A DNA stretch of 64,000 nucleotides, taken from contig NZ_QFZQ01000005.1 of NCBI RefSeq assembly GCF_003171675.1, positions 434,001 to 498,000 on the forward strand. The letters are read 5' to 3'. How positions within the stretch are numbered: the first letter of the stretch is position 1; every line of letters begins with the position of its first letter. The stretch comes from Reichenbachiella versicolor. Lineage in GTDB: Bacteria > Bacteroidota > Bacteroidia > Cytophagales > Cyclobacteriaceae. The notes beneath the pieces were generated by a model. It saw nothing but the letters and a program-made list of their open reading frames with translations, was not told where the DNA came from and did not search any database. Below are positions 51,820-61,868 of the stretch, one piece after another. The position numbers and the translations under genes are program-made.

Positions 51820-54060
51820 TTATCCTTCCTTCTTTACCTCATCAAATTCAGATTCATAAAGTGACCTTGGGAAGAAGTTGTTCTCTGGGTTGACATCAGC
51901 AGTTTCTTCCAGTGGGTCAATCTGAACTCCCACGACTTTCTTATCCTTAATAAAGACCTTAGTAAACTCCTGTTCGTTCATTCTCCATACTTCAGCAGGA
52001 AGTTTTTCAGTTTCTTCAGTTCCATCTTCATATGTCCATTTGATAATTACTGGCATTACTAGACCTCCTTGATTGCTAAACTTCACTTCATAAAACTGCT
52101 TATTTTCATGATTCATCATGATTTTCTTGTCATCAATCACGTTCATAAATTCACCATAATATTTCTTATCAGTGTCTTTTACTGAAAAAGTTTTTGGTTC
52201 ATCATTGATTTGTGTGGTCATACTTTCAGTTTCTCCACCTGACTTTTTGATTTTGCGACTTCTCTTAGCTTTATTTTCTAGTTCCTCTGGTTCAGGGATT
52301 CCCATTTGGAACCAAGTTACTTTATCTACTGAGATATCAACATTGTCTGTAGTATAGAACCACCCTTTCCAAAACCAATCTAAATCGATCGCTGAAGCAT
52401 CTTCCATAGTTCTGAAAAAATCTGCCGGTGTAGGATGTTTAAATGCCCATCTGGTAGCGTATTCCTTAAACGCATAGTCGAATAATTCAGGCCCCATTAC
52501 AGTCTGACGAAGAATATCCAATCCTGCAGCAGGCTTTCCATAAGCATTATTACCAAACTGAATAATCTGCTCCGAATTCGTCATAATAGGACGCATCATC
52601 TCTTTATCGCTCTTCATGTACTTTACAATAGTCTTAGCCGGGCCTCTTCGTACAGGCATGTCTGGATAGCACTCTCGCTCGGTAACTGACTCAACAAAAG
52701 AATTTAGTCCTTCATCCATCCAAGTCCATTGTCTTTCGTCAGAGTTGATAATCATAGGAAAGAAATTATGACCTACTTCATGGATTATAACCATAATCGT
52801 TCTCCATTTCTTAGCGTCAGTATATTTCCCGTCTGCATCAGGACGTCCCCAATTGAAACAAATCATTGGATACTCCATTCCTATAGACGCTGAATGAACC
52901 GAAATTGCCACTGGATAAGGGTAGTCAATGGTATACTTTGAATAAGTTTTCAAAGTATTAACCACAGCCTTAGTTGATTCTAGCTCCCAAAGAGGGTTTC
53001 CTTCCTTAGGGTAGAAAGACATAGCCATTGGAGTTTTATCCCCGATCTTAACAGCTTGGGCATCCCAAATAAACTTTCTAGAAGCTGCGAAAGCAAAGTC
53101 TCTTACATTTTCAGCTTTAAACTTCCATGTTTTTGACTCCTTAGATCTTGAGCTTTCATTAGCCTTAGCTTCTTCTTCTGTGATAATGAAAAAAGGTTTT
53201 TCAAATGATTTACGCGCTTTTTTCATTCTGTCCATTTGCTTCATAGTAAGAACATCAGTCTCATTCTGCAAAGAACCTGTCGCCGCCACTACAAAATCAG
53301 CTGGTACTGTCAGGTCAACTTCAAAATCACCAAACTCAAGGGTAAACTCACCATTTCCAAGAAACTGCTTGTTTTGCCATCCTTCTACATTATCATATAC
53401 AGCCATTCTAGGATAGAACTGAGCAATCGTGTAGAGATAATTTTCATCTTCTGGAAAATACTCGTACCCTGAACGACCTCTCATATTCATTCTATCCTGT
53501 ACGTTGTATTTCCATTTGATATTAAAAGACACTTCCCCTTGCGGAACAAGCGGTTCTGGCAAGTCAATTCTCATCATCGTTCCATTGATTAAATTTGGAA
53601 GATCCTTACCTTCTGAATCCGTAACAGAAGTGATTTTAAAACCGCCATCGAAATCAAAGTCACGACCCAAAGCTTGAAGTTGCTTGCCCGACAACTCTTT
53701 TTTCATCTGAGAAACTCTATTGAGTCCATCACTATCTATCTGAACTGCCTCAGAGTTTTGGTCTCTTATGTTTTGATCCAGTTGTACCCATAAATACTTA
53801 AGATCATCTGGAGAATAATTGTAATAAGTGATAGTCTCTTCTCCCTCAATGGATTGTGTTTCATCCTTAAGAGTAACCGCTATTTTGTAGTCAGCTCTTT
53901 GCTGCCAATAGTCTTTCCCTGGCGCACCAGAAGCAGTTCTATAAGTATTTGGAGTAGGTAGATCCGTACCTAACTGTTCAAACTTTTGATTCCATTCTCC
54001 CTGCGAGAATACACTCAAAGGTGCCAATACTGCAATTAAAATTATTAATCTTCTAATCAT
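51820..54060 (-). CDS. M1 family zinc metallopeptidase
   Basis: A 746-residue exported aminopeptidase-type protein, starting MIRRLIILIAV at 54060; the frame continues upstream into the HupE gene, so the later start is preferred. A signal peptide ends near SVFSQ. The zinc site is HEVGH (427-431) with E450 in WMDEGLNSF, 18 residues on, complete for the family. A C-terminal extension with several charged stretches follows. Such enzymes clip N-terminal residues from peptides in the periplasm. It is 11 bp downstream of the HupE-like gene. Confidence 0.93.
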   Translation of the reverse strand: MIRRLIILIAVLAPLSVFSQGEWNQKFEQLGTDLPTPNTYRTASGAPGKDYWQQRADYKIAVTLKDETQSIEGEETITYYNYSPDDLKYLWVQLDQNIRDQNSEAVQIDSDGLNRVSQMKKELSGKQLQALGRDFDFDGGFKITSVTDSEGKDLPNLINGTMMRIDLPEPLVPQGEVSFNIKWKYNVQDRMNMRGRSGYEYFPEDENYLYTIAQFYPRMAVYDNVEGWQNKQFLGNGEFTLEFGDFEVDLTVPADFVVAATGSLQNETDVLTMKQMDRMKKARKSFEKPFFIITEEEAKANESSRSKESKTWKFKAENVRDFAFAASRKFIWDAQAVKIGDKTPMAMSFYPKEGNPLWELESTKAVVNTLKTYSKYTIDYPYPVAISVHSASIGMEYPMICFNWGRPDADGKYTDAKKWRTIMVIIHEVGHNFFPMIINSDERQWTWMDEGLNSFVESVTERECYPDMPVRRGPAKTIVKYMKSDKEMMRPIMTNSEQIIQFGNNAYGKPAAGLDILRQTVMGPELFDYAFKEYATRWAFKHPTPADFFRTMEDASAIDLDWFWKGWFYTTDNVDISVDKVTWFQMGIPEPEELENKAKRSRKIKKSGGETESMTTQINDEPKTFSVKDTDKKYYGEFMNVIDDKKIMMNHENKQFYEVKFSNQGGLVMPVIIKWTYEDGTEETEKLPAEVWRMNEQEFTKVFIKDKKVVGVQIDPLEETADVNPENNFFPRSLYESEFDEVKKEG

Positions 54061-54071
54061 ATTATATCTGT

Positions 54072-54653
54072 TCAAAACCATACGTCCAATAATAAGGTAA
54101 TAGACACGCCTCCTACTGCTGAAGACACTGCCAATACCCAATCTGGTTTATTAAGTAATTTAAATCTCTCTACTATAAAAACTATTCCAAAGAACCCAAA
54201 TACAATGAACACTTGTCCAAGTTCAAGCCCTACATTAAATGCCAAAAGTTGATTAACTATAGAAATATCACTTCCGAGTAGACTTTTCAAATAATTTGAA
54301 AAACCCATACCATGAATAAACCCAAACACAAGCGCTAGAGTGTAATTCAATTGCAAGTTTGATTGATTTTGCTGTTTATTCCGAAAATGGATATTAGATA
54401 ATGCTGTCAATAAAATAGTAATCGGTATTAGTGTCTCAACAAGTGCTGCGTTAATCTTAATGACGTCAAGTACTACCATCGCTAGTGTTACTGAATGACC
54501 AGTTGTGAACGCTGTAACCAATATCAAAACTCTCTTCCATTCTGATAATCTAAACGCGGCACATAATGCTACCACAAATAGAACATGATCATACGCCTTT
54601 ATATCTAAAATGTGATCTCGTCCAAGATCAAAAAACAACCAAAAGTCAGACAT
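54072..54653 (-). CDS. HupE/UreJ-like membrane protein
   Basis: A 193-residue integral membrane protein with about six hydrophobic segments and the family pattern AYDHVLFVVALCAAFRL, TTGHSVTLAMVV and GFIHGMGFSNYL, with histidines that could bind metal. HupE/UreJ members are linked to nickel supply for hydrogenase and urease. In Bacteroidota this cluster (HupE, DUF6702, M1 peptidase) occurs without such enzymes, so the metal is not certain. It begins divergently from DUF6702 and is followed 11 bp later by the M1 gene. Confidence 0.88.
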   Translation of the reverse strand: MSDFWLFFDLGRDHILDIKAYDHVLFVVALCAAFRLSEWKRVLILVTAFTTGHSVTLAMVVLDVIKINAALVETLIPITILLTALSNIHFRNKQQNQSNLQLNYTLALVFGFIHGMGFSNYLKSLLGSDISIVNQLLAFNVGLELGQVFIVFGFFGIVFIVERFKLLNKPDWVLAVSSAVGGVSITLLLDVWF

Positions 54654-54689
54654 TAATGTAGATTTAAGCTAATAAATGAAAGGGATATT

Positions 54690-54697
54690 TATTTTTG
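54690..54697 (+). promoter_or_regulatory. -7 box of the DUF6702 gene
   Basis: TATTTTTG is a perfect TAnnTTTG box 40 bp before the ATG at 54738. No convincing -33 is seen. Confidence 0.55.
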
Positions 54698-54737
54698 GCT
54701 AAATTCTTGACGGCAAACATACCATAATATAATCAGC

Positions 54738-55229
54738 ATGCATACAACCTTTTTAACAGCCTTTCTTATGCTATTTGGCTGGAATCATAGCTATCACCTG
54801 TCAGTCTGCGAAATTAATCACATCCAACAAGAAAAAGCTATTCAAATTTCGCTTAAAGTTTTCGCCGACGATCTCGAAGAGGTTTTGCTTAATTCCTCAC
54901 CGAATCTACCAATTGACATTCTTAATTCATCTGATGATGTTGGAATAAAGCGGTTAATTATCAATTATGTAAACAAGAACTTATCTGTCAAAGTCAATGG
55001 CAAATATATTGAGTTAGTTCATATTGGTAATCGACTTAAAGAGGATGTAATGGTAATTTACCTAGAGGGTACGGGCATCAATAAGGTTAAAGAAATAGAG
55101 GTAACTAATAGTGTTTTTGTATCCTCATTTAATGATCAAGTAAATATTGTTCATGTCAAAAAAGATGGTAACACAAAATCCTTAAAACTAGACAAGAATA
55201 ACATTAGTGAGACCATAAAATATGAATAG
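54738..55229 (+). CDS. DUF6702 family protein
   Basis: A 163-residue exported protein with a hydrophobic N-terminus (MHTTFLTAFLMLFGW). The body begins HSYHLSVCEINHIQ and continues with AIQISLKVFADDLEEVL, the signature layout of DUF6702, a family found next to HupE-like and M1 genes in this phylum. The fold appears all-beta. It is divergent from hupE and probably belongs to the same function. Function unknown. The signal looks short but plausible. Confidence 0.82.
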   Translation: MHTTFLTAFLMLFGWNHSYHLSVCEINHIQQEKAIQISLKVFADDLEEVLLNSSPNLPIDILNSSDDVGIKRLIINYVNKNLSVKVNGKYIELVHIGNRLKEDVMVIYLEGTGINKVKEIEVTNSVFVSSFNDQVNIVHVKKDGNTKSLKLDKNNISETIKYE

Positions 55230-55416
55230 CACAGTACTATAGACAATTGGACTTTCGACTGAAATGATTATTTAAATCTCTTGTTCGATTCAGTCTTAGC
55301 CTTGTTAAATAACCGAACAATAATCCAATAAAACACAACTGTTTAATTGTTAGTTTTCAAAAACAGTTGAACAACAACAAGTTTTAAATTTGAAAGATCT
55401 GATTTCAACTTATAAT

Positions 55417-55974
55417 TCAAGATGAATTATTGATATGAAAAAATCGAAACGGGTTCCATTTTCTGCCATCATGTTTTAAAATCCAAAAACCATCCACAAA
55501 AAATCGAGCCTCGAAAACCTGCCTATCAAAATAATCTTTGGCTTCAAAAAACTTGGGCTTCTTGAGATCTCTGAAAGCAATAGTCACATGAGGTTGAAAA
55601 CCTCTCGACTTGTAATCAGCATTAACAAGTTTTAGTTCCTTTCGAATATGCTTAGAAAGCTCAGTAAAGAGACTCCTAAGCACAGGATTTTCAATCACAT
55701 CAATAAAAACTACTCTTGGTTCAAAAAAATCAAAGTTTTTTAGTTGGATTTCAAATGAGCTCCCTGAAAAATGAAACTCTGTTAGTTTTTCTAATAATGG
55801 CCCTTCTCTATCTGATCGCCATTTGAAAGGCATATGTAAAGTGATATGCGGTGGTGAATTTAAAGCTGCTTTGGACTGAAAATGATCAGCTACAAAACGC
55901 TTTTGCCACATTAGTTCCTCATATAATGGGGCCTCTGGAACGATAGCAATAAAATAAAGGCCTTTATCAGACAT
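55417..55974 (-). CDS. 2'-5' RNA ligase family (2H phosphoesterase)
   Basis: A 185-residue protein with the two HxT/S motifs of the 2H superfamily: PPHITLHMPF near residue 42 and QPHVTIAFRDL near residue 130. Members hydrolyse or form 2'-5' bonds and cyclic phosphates in RNA. The start overlaps the end of the radical SAM gene by 8 bp, so they are translationally coupled. The biological substrate is unknown. Family is confident. Confidence 0.9.
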   Translation of the reverse strand: MSDKGLYFIAIVPEAPLYEELMWQKRFVADHFQSKAALNSPPHITLHMPFKWRSDREGPLLEKLTEFHFSGSSFEIQLKNFDFFEPRVVFIDVIENPVLRSLFTELSKHIRKELKLVNADYKSRGFQPHVTIAFRDLKKPKFFEAKDYFDRQVFEARFFVDGFWILKHDGRKWNPFRFFHINNSS

Positions 55975-56989
55975 CTGTCAAAGATACGTCTAACCCCTCC
56001 GAACAATTTTTACAAATGTCAATCTTAGAACGCGAAGTCAGAATAGCCTTTCTAAACGTTTGATATCTGTTCGAATACCAAATTTCCTCTAAGGATTGTT
56101 TTTTCAAATCCCCCATTACATGTTCAGCATCTTTATCAAAACAACAAGGTACAACTTTACCATCCCAAGTAATTACACAGCTTTGCCACATTTTCCAGCA
56201 TTGATTATCCAAAGGGTTTTTCAAGGAATATTTACCTTCTGAATTTCGGAAATAGCGCGAGTATTTTTGATTTTCGGGGATAAGCCGCGAACCAATTTCA
56301 AAATCATAAACCTGAGCCGATTTGAATTGAATTTCATCAACTCCAATCTCTTTTGCCAACAGCTTCGCATCTTCAATTTGATGTTCATTTGGTCGAACTA
56401 CCAGGAATTGAAAAATGAGATAAGGAATTTTCGATTTTAATCTCTGCTTCCACTTCACGATATTCCGTGTACCTTCTAGCACTTTTTCAAGTTTACCACC
56501 TACTCGATACTGCTGGTAAGTATCTTCACTAGTGCCATCTATTGAAATAATCAATCGATCCAACCCTGATTTCACAGTAGCCTCAGCTTTTTCATCATTT
56601 AAATAATGAGCATTAGTACTAGTGGCAGTATATATTCCTCTTCGCCCAGCATAATTAACCATATTCAAGAAGTCTGGATGCAGGTAAGGTTCTCCTTGAA
56701 AATAGAATGTTAAATACCACAAATGACTCTTCATTTGATCAATCTGACTCTTGAAAAAGTCTACATTTAACATACCTGTGGCTCTAGTAAACGATCTTAA
56801 ACCACTCGGGCATTCAGGACATCTAAGGTTACATGAAGTGGTAGGTTCAAAAGCTATACTAATAGGAAGAGCAGGATCTTGATAATAACCATTTTTAGAA
56901 CGGTAATAACTTCTTAACGTGCGTAAACTACTCTTTCCCTTGAGAAGGGTTAATTTGGAAATTAAGTTGATATGATCGTGAAAAGACAA
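55967..56989 (-). CDS. Radical SAM/SPASM domain protein
   Basis: A 340-residue radical SAM enzyme. The cluster motif CNLRCPEC (C-x3-C-x2-C) lies near residue 53 after FEPTTS. A SPASM-type C-terminus has CWKMWQSC, then VPCCFD and ICKNCSEG, with cysteines for one or two additional iron-sulfur clusters. SPASM enzymes often modify peptides or make cofactors, but this one has no peptide gene nearby that I can see. Its neighbour is a 2H phosphoesterase (8-bp overlap), so an RNA or nucleotide substrate is possible. Reaction unknown. Confidence 0.9.
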   Translation of the reverse strand: MSFHDHINLISKLTLLKGKSSLRTLRSYYRSKNGYYQDPALPISIAFEPTTSCNLRCPECPSGLRSFTRATGMLNVDFFKSQIDQMKSHLWYLTFYFQGEPYLHPDFLNMVNYAGRRGIYTATSTNAHYLNDEKAEATVKSGLDRLIISIDGTSEDTYQQYRVGGKLEKVLEGTRNIVKWKQRLKSKIPYLIFQFLVVRPNEHQIEDAKLLAKEIGVDEIQFKSAQVYDFEIGSRLIPENQKYSRYFRNSEGKYSLKNPLDNQCWKMWQSCVITWDGKVVPCCFDKDAEHVMGDLKKQSLEEIWYSNRYQTFRKAILTSRSKIDICKNCSEGLDVSLTDV

Positions 56990-57071
56990 TTCGGGTCGTT
57001 AACTTGGTGCGCTTATTTGCGTGTCTTTAGACTCGTACTGTAGACTGTTTCACACAAACCATGACATCCAA

Positions 57072-58271
57072 ATGCGCAATATACTAGGTGCCATTTTTCT
57101 ATTTACAATATTAGTCAATTCGATTCCATCTCAAGCTGTCGAATATATTACTCTGTCCGATAGCGTCGAAGTTTCTTTATTGACTATGGGGCCAGGACAG
57201 GAAGAACTCTATTCTGCTTTTGGACATAGTGCATTAAGATTCAAAGACCCTATGCGTCGTGTAGATGTGGTATTTAACTACGGCGTTTTCCATTTTAATC
57301 AACCCAACTTTTACCTCAATTTTACTCGAGGCAAACTGTATTATGAGCTGGGTGTGAAACAATATAAAAGGTCAGTCAGATATTATTATAAACATAATCG
57401 TACTATCACAGAACAAGTTCTCAACTTGACACAAGAAGAAAAACAACAACTGTTTGTCATGTTAATGGTTAATTCTGAACCAGAAAATAAAAACTACTAT
57501 TACAACTATTGTTATGATAACTGCTCCACTCGAATACGAGATATGATAGAAAAGCTACTGGGTAGTCAAATTAACTATGATTATTCCTATGCCAATGATT
57601 CTCTATCCTATCGAGATTTGATGGATATGTATTTGGGTCAGCAACCTTGGGGTGATGTAGGTATTGATTTCTGTTTGGGAAGTGAAATCGATCGGCTAGC
57701 TGATGGTGAAGCATACATGTATATGCCAGAATACCTTATGAAAGCTTTCGACGGTGCCTCTATTTCACGAGGCGACTCTACAGTCAGCTTTGTAAAAGAA
57801 ACTCGAATTCTGAATAAAGAAGCTCCTATGCCTGATGCCTCGAGCCCAATTAAACCTTTACACTTTAGTATCGCTTTGTTTGCTATTATAGGACTAGCTA
57901 CACATCGCGGTTTGAAATATGGCACCCGATATAAAATTCTTGACTATATTCTTTTTGGTTCTACTGGTTTATTAAGTGTTGCACTTCTACTACTATGGGT
58001 AGCTACAGATCATCTTTCTCAGTGGAATCTAAATATTCTTTGGTGCACACCATTGAATATGGTAGTCGTCTACTTCTTAGCAACTAATAAATTTCCGCAT
58101 ATCCTAAAGTACTATTTCATAGTATACGTAGCGACTTTAACAAGCATTATAATATTTCGAGAGACTATCCCTCAAGAACTTCATATTTCCTTTATCCCTA
58201 TAGTGCTTGGGTTGATTCTTAGGTCAAGTTATTGGATTTATCAATTGGGAAATAAAACAGAAAATAATTAA
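57072..58271 (+). CDS. DUF4105 membrane protein
   Basis: A 399-residue protein from ATG 57072 (MRNILGAIFLF); an in-frame GTG at 57021 adds 17 residues and would overlap the region upstream of the radical SAM gene, so it is less likely. A signal peptide ends near PSQAVE. The DUF4105 domain follows, with SAFGHSALRFKDP near residue 50 and CYDNCSTRIRDM near residue 150, which resemble a thiol/His catalytic pair. About four membrane helices form the last 130 residues. The family is common in Bacteroidota and Proteobacteria and its function is not established. Confidence 0.88.
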   Translation: MRNILGAIFLFTILVNSIPSQAVEYITLSDSVEVSLLTMGPGQEELYSAFGHSALRFKDPMRRVDVVFNYGVFHFNQPNFYLNFTRGKLYYELGVKQYKRSVRYYYKHNRTITEQVLNLTQEEKQQLFVMLMVNSEPENKNYYYNYCYDNCSTRIRDMIEKLLGSQINYDYSYANDSLSYRDLMDMYLGQQPWGDVGIDFCLGSEIDRLADGEAYMYMPEYLMKAFDGASISRGDSTVSFVKETRILNKEAPMPDASSPIKPLHFSIALFAIIGLATHRGLKYGTRYKILDYILFGSTGLLSVALLLLWVATDHLSQWNLNILWCTPLNMVVVYFLATNKFPHILKYYFIVYVATLTSIIIFRETIPQELHISFIPIVLGLILRSSYWIYQLGNKTENN

Positions 58272-58306
58272 CTCTACGATCAGAAAAGCAATTGACCAAC
58301 TTTGTT

Positions 58307-59317
58307 TTATATCAAAGCAACTTGGGAGTATTTTTCAACAAAATCCATAACCTTAAGAACCATATTTCGACTACCCAAAATAATTGGAGTACGCTGATGC
58401 AATTCTGTTGGCTTAATGTCTAGAATTCGATTTACTCCATCTGTAGCCATACCACCAGCTTGTTCAATGATATAAGCCAATGGGTTACATTCATAACTTA
58501 GTCGAATCTTACCTTTCGGATTATTGTGATAACTCGGATAAATGTATATGCCTCCGGCTAACAAGTTTCTATGAAAATCTGAGACCATAGAACCTATATA
58601 CCTCGAAGTATAAGGCCTTTTAGTAGGCTCATCTTCTTCTTGACAATATTTAATATATTTTTTTATTCCCTCTGGGAATTTTTGGTAATTTCCTTCGTTG
58701 ACAGAATATATATGTCCGTCTTCTGGAACCTTGATATCAGGATGGGACAAACAAAACTCCCCAATTGAAGGATCATATGTAAAGCCATTCACTCCTCTTC
58801 CAGTAGTAAAGACCAACATAGTACTAGACCCATAAACAATATATCCAGCAGCTACTTGATTTTTCCCAGCCTGTAAACAATCCTCCAATTGTCCAGCACC
58901 AGACTCTGATGTCCTCCTATATATACTGAAGATAGTGCCTATTGACACGTTGTACTCAATATTTGATGAACCATCCAATGGATCGAATAAAACCACATAC
59001 TTAGCACCTTTAGAAATATTATGCTCCACAGGAATATATGAATCATTTTCCTCGGAGGCTACTACACAGCATTCATCTCCAGACGTCAAAGCATTGATCA
59101 ACTGTTCATCAGCAAAAACATCAAGTTTCTTTTGGTCCTCGCCTTGAATATTTGTGTTCCCATTATATCCAAAGATATTAGCTAAGCCAGCTTTATTGAC
59201 TTCACGGTTTATAACCTTAGCAGCAATTCCTATATCCCTCAACAATCTAGAAAGTTCGCCTTTGGCGTATGGAAAATCTTTCTGTCTTTCAATGATAAAT
59301 TGCCCTAATGTCTTCAT
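58307..59317 (-). CDS. fbp: Class 1 fructose-1,6-bisphosphatase
   Basis: A 336-residue sugar phosphatase that runs gluconeogenesis. The metal and substrate motifs [13 protein letters not shown] near residue 118 and the C-terminal [20 protein letters not shown] are those of the class 1 (FBPase I) family, and the length is normal. It is monocistronic, convergent with DUF4105 and divergent from leucine dehydrogenase. Highly confident. Confidence 0.97.
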   Translation of the reverse strand: MKTLGQFIIERQKDFPYAKGELSRLLRDIGIAAKVINREVNKAGLANIFGYNGNTNIQGEDQKKLDVFADEQLINALTSGDECCVVASEENDSYIPVEHNISKGAKYVVLFDPLDGSSNIEYNVSIGTIFSIYRRTSESGAGQLEDCLQAGKNQVAAGYIVYGSSTMLVFTTGRGVNGFTYDPSIGEFCLSHPDIKVPEDGHIYSVNEGNYQKFPEGIKKYIKYCQEEDEPTKRPYTSRYIGSMVSDFHRNLLAGGIYIYPSYHNNPKGKIRLSYECNPLAYIIEQAGGMATDGVNRILDIKPTELHQRTPIILGSRNMVLKVMDFVEKYSQVALI

Positions 59318-59553
59318 ATTCTGTAGGTAAATTGGTTTCCGTTAACGAACACGAATCTAAAATAAGAAAATACTTGGAAACGGAGAGCACTGAATTGAAC
59401 AAAGAATCAAAATTTAGATTAATTAATTGAAAGACTAATCTGATTCTATAGAAACAAAACCATTCACAGAAATTTAAAGAAGTACTGAACCAAAACTAAT
59501 TTTACACGAAATTTAACAGAGAATAAAGAATCTATTATTTCTTGAATACTCGC

Positions 59554-59582
59554 TTGAAATGTTCAAAAACAAAATAGATTTG
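59554..59582 (+). promoter_or_regulatory. Promoter of leucine dehydrogenase
   Basis: TTG at 59554-59556, 18 bp, then TAGATTTG at 59575-59582, both elements at normal spacing. It ends 17 bp before the ATG. The remaining part of the 282-bp gap to fbp shows no gene or other convincing site. Confidence 0.75.
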
Positions 59583-59599
59583 CGCAACAACAATTCAAG

Positions 59600-60700
59600 A
59601 TGATTGCAACGGAACACATCGATAAGACAAACGAGTCTTTATTCTCCAGCATGGCTGATACTAATCATGAACAAATCGTATTTTGTCATGATGAACCTAC
59701 AGGGTTAAAAGCCATCATTGCCATTCACAATACAGTATTAGGTCCATCAATGGGAGGGACCCGAATGTGGCATTACACTAATGAACAGGACGCAATTACC
59801 GACGCCCTTCGACTTTCGCGAGGAATGACATTAAAAAACTCTATCGCAGGTATCAATGCCGGCGGTGGTAAAGCTGTTATTATAGGTGACGCTTCTCAAA
59901 TCAAAAATGAAACACTGATGCGTCGATTCGGTCAATTTGTCAATTCGCTCAATGGTAAGTACTATACTGCCGAGGATGTCAATATGACAACTCGTGACAT
60001 GGAATATGTTCACATGGAAACGCCATATGTCACAGGGTTGCCTGAGTCTATGGGAGGAGCCGGTGACCCTTCTCCATATACGGCATTTGGAGTATACATG
60101 GGAATGAAAGCAGCTGCAAAAAAAGCTTATGGCAGCGACAGTCTTACTGGTAAAAGAATTTTAGTACAAGGAGCAGGAAATGTAGGCGGATATTTAGTTG
60201 ATCTATTAGCTAAAGAAGCGGCCGTAGTTATGATTTCAGATATCTTTGAGAATAAGGCCTCTTCTATTGCACAAAAACACAATCTAGAAATAATACCTCC
60301 TGACAAGGTTTATAAAACACCTACAGAAATTTATTCCCCATGTGCTCTTGGTGCTACTATTAATGATGAAATGCTTCATTTAATGGATTGTGACATTATA
60401 GCAGGTGCAGCTAATAATCAACTTCATGATGAAATTCACCATGATCAAGAAGTATCTAAAAAAGGTATCTTGTACGCTCCTGACTTTCTAATCAATGGAG
60501 GCGGTATTACTAATGTATACTACGAATACGAAGGCAATCACAACAAAGAAAGAGTACTAGCACAAGTAGAAAAAATATACGATACAACCTTAAAGGTTTT
60601 CAAAACTTGTGAAGACGAAAATACGACTCCACAAGCTGCAGCGATTCACTTAGCAGAAAAGCGAATCAAGGATATTGGAAACCTGAAACTAAGAAATTAA
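59600..60700 (+). CDS. Leucine dehydrogenase (Glu/Leu/Phe/Val family)
   Basis: A 366-residue NAD-dependent branched-chain amino acid dehydrogenase. The substrate part contains AGINAGGGKAVIIGDA near residue 83 with the catalytic lysine, and PSMGGTRMWHY near residue 50. The Rossmann motif VQGAGNVGGYLVDLLA is near residue 188. It deaminates leucine and similar amino acids to 2-oxo acids, for energy or branched fatty acid precursors. It is 24 bp upstream of nusB, so both may share transcripts from the promoter at 59554. Confident. Confidence 0.94.
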   Translation: MIATEHIDKTNESLFSSMADTNHEQIVFCHDEPTGLKAIIAIHNTVLGPSMGGTRMWHYTNEQDAITDALRLSRGMTLKNSIAGINAGGGKAVIIGDASQIKNETLMRRFGQFVNSLNGKYYTAEDVNMTTRDMEYVHMETPYVTGLPESMGGAGDPSPYTAFGVYMGMKAAAKKAYGSDSLTGKRILVQGAGNVGGYLVDLLAKEAAVVMISDIFENKASSIAQKHNLEIIPPDKVYKTPTEIYSPCALGATINDEMLHLMDCDIIAGAANNQLHDEIHHDQEVSKKGILYAPDFLINGGGITNVYYEYEGNHNKERVLAQVEKIYDTTLKVFKTCEDENTTPQAAAIHLAEKRIKDIGNLKLRN

Positions 60701-60724
60701 CAATATTAACTAGTTTAGAGTACT

Positions 60725-61867
60725 ATGCTCAACCGACGTTCATTAAGGATTAAAGGCATGCAAGCCTTATTTGCCTACCAAACCAACAAAGTGGCTGAAT
60801 ACAATATCCACAAAAAGAAAGCTCAAGACCAATTCTTGCCAGACCTAGATTCTATGGAGGAGCAGGATAAGGAAGCACTGGCTCTAGATCGAGACACTAC
60901 AGCTAAAGTGTTTGATATCATTCATGATAAAGGTATAGAAGCTGTACCTGAGGATACGAAAGAGGAAATCATCAAAGAAGCCAAGTTTTTCTTATCAAAA
61001 TGGGAGGATAAAGCCCAAGAAATGATTCTACCGGTTAAAAAGAAGATGGTTAATGATTTACAGTCTATTTATGACGAGTATATCAAGTTACTGGTATTGA
61101 TAATTTCTGTAGAAAATGAGATCGGAAGACAAAAACGCAAACGTAATATTACACATAACAACTTTGCTAAAAGTGGTATCATCAAGGCTCTAAAAAACTT
61201 TGAAGAACTGGAAGTAGAGCGTGTAAAAAAGAACATTTCATGGGATGACACGTTAATCAACACTTGGTACAAGGAAATCTTGAAAAATGAAGAGTTCTTT
61301 CAAGAATACGACGACTTGAACAATCCAAAAATTGAAGATGACATAGAGTTCGCTTTGACTTTCTATAAGCAGTTCATTTTCAAGAATGAGGACATCAACA
61401 ATTATTTTGAGTCTGATGATCTCAATTGGGCAGAAGACAAAACGATCTTGAGAAGTATGGTCTTAAAGACTATAAAATCAATAGAGAACGAAAATTCCAC
61501 ACCTCTACTTATGGAATTGTCAAAAAACTGGGAAGAGGACTTAGAATTTTTAAAAGAGCTTTTTGATTTGGCTTTGGAACATGAAGATGAATATCTAGAT
61601 AGAATCCAATCCAAATCAAAAAACTGGGAAATTGAACGCGTAGCTATCACTGATCGTATATTGTTGGAAATGGCTATAGCTGAAATGACTCACTTTCCGT
61701 CTATACCTGTCAAAGTAACCATTAATGAATATATTGAACTTTCAAAGCAATACAGTACACCGAAAAGTAAACAGTTTGTGAATGGTCTACTCGACGTACT
61801 TTCTGTAGATTTACAAAAAGAAGGGGCGATAAAGAAGAGCGGACGAGGACTTCTAGACAATAAATAA
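60725..61867 (+). CDS. nusB: Transcription antitermination factor NusB (extended form)
   Basis: A 380-residue NusB. The classical NusB fold (about 140 residues) is at the C-terminus, with ERVAITDRILLEMAIAEMTH near residue 303 and the end KSKQFVNGLLDVLSVDL; residues 1-210 are an N-terminal helical extension typical of Bacteroidota. NusB with NusE/S10 binds rRNA leader boxA sites and prevents early termination. It is the first of the conserved run nusB-ytxH-DUF1573-yajC-ybbR. Confidence 0.93.
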   Translation: MLNRRSLRIKGMQALFAYQTNKVAEYNIHKKKAQDQFLPDLDSMEEQDKEALALDRDTTAKVFDIIHDKGIEAVPEDTKEEIIKEAKFFLSKWEDKAQEMILPVKKKMVNDLQSIYDEYIKLLVLIISVENEIGRQKRKRNITHNNFAKSGIIKALKNFEELEVERVKKNISWDDTLINTWYKEILKNEEFFQEYDDLNNPKIEDDIEFALTFYKQFIFKNEDINNYFESDDLNWAEDKTILRSMVLKTIKSIENENSTPLLMELSKNWEEDLEFLKELFDLALEHEDEYLDRIQSKSKNWEIERVAITDRILLEMAIAEMTHFPSIPVKVTINEYIELSKQYSTPKSKQFVNGLLDVLSVDLQKEGAIKKSGRGLLDNK

Positions 61868-61868
61868 A

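Noticed and set aside
51820-54141. Longer M1 peptidase start at 54141
   Set aside because: The added residues overlap the HupE gene and precede the signal peptide that begins at 54060.
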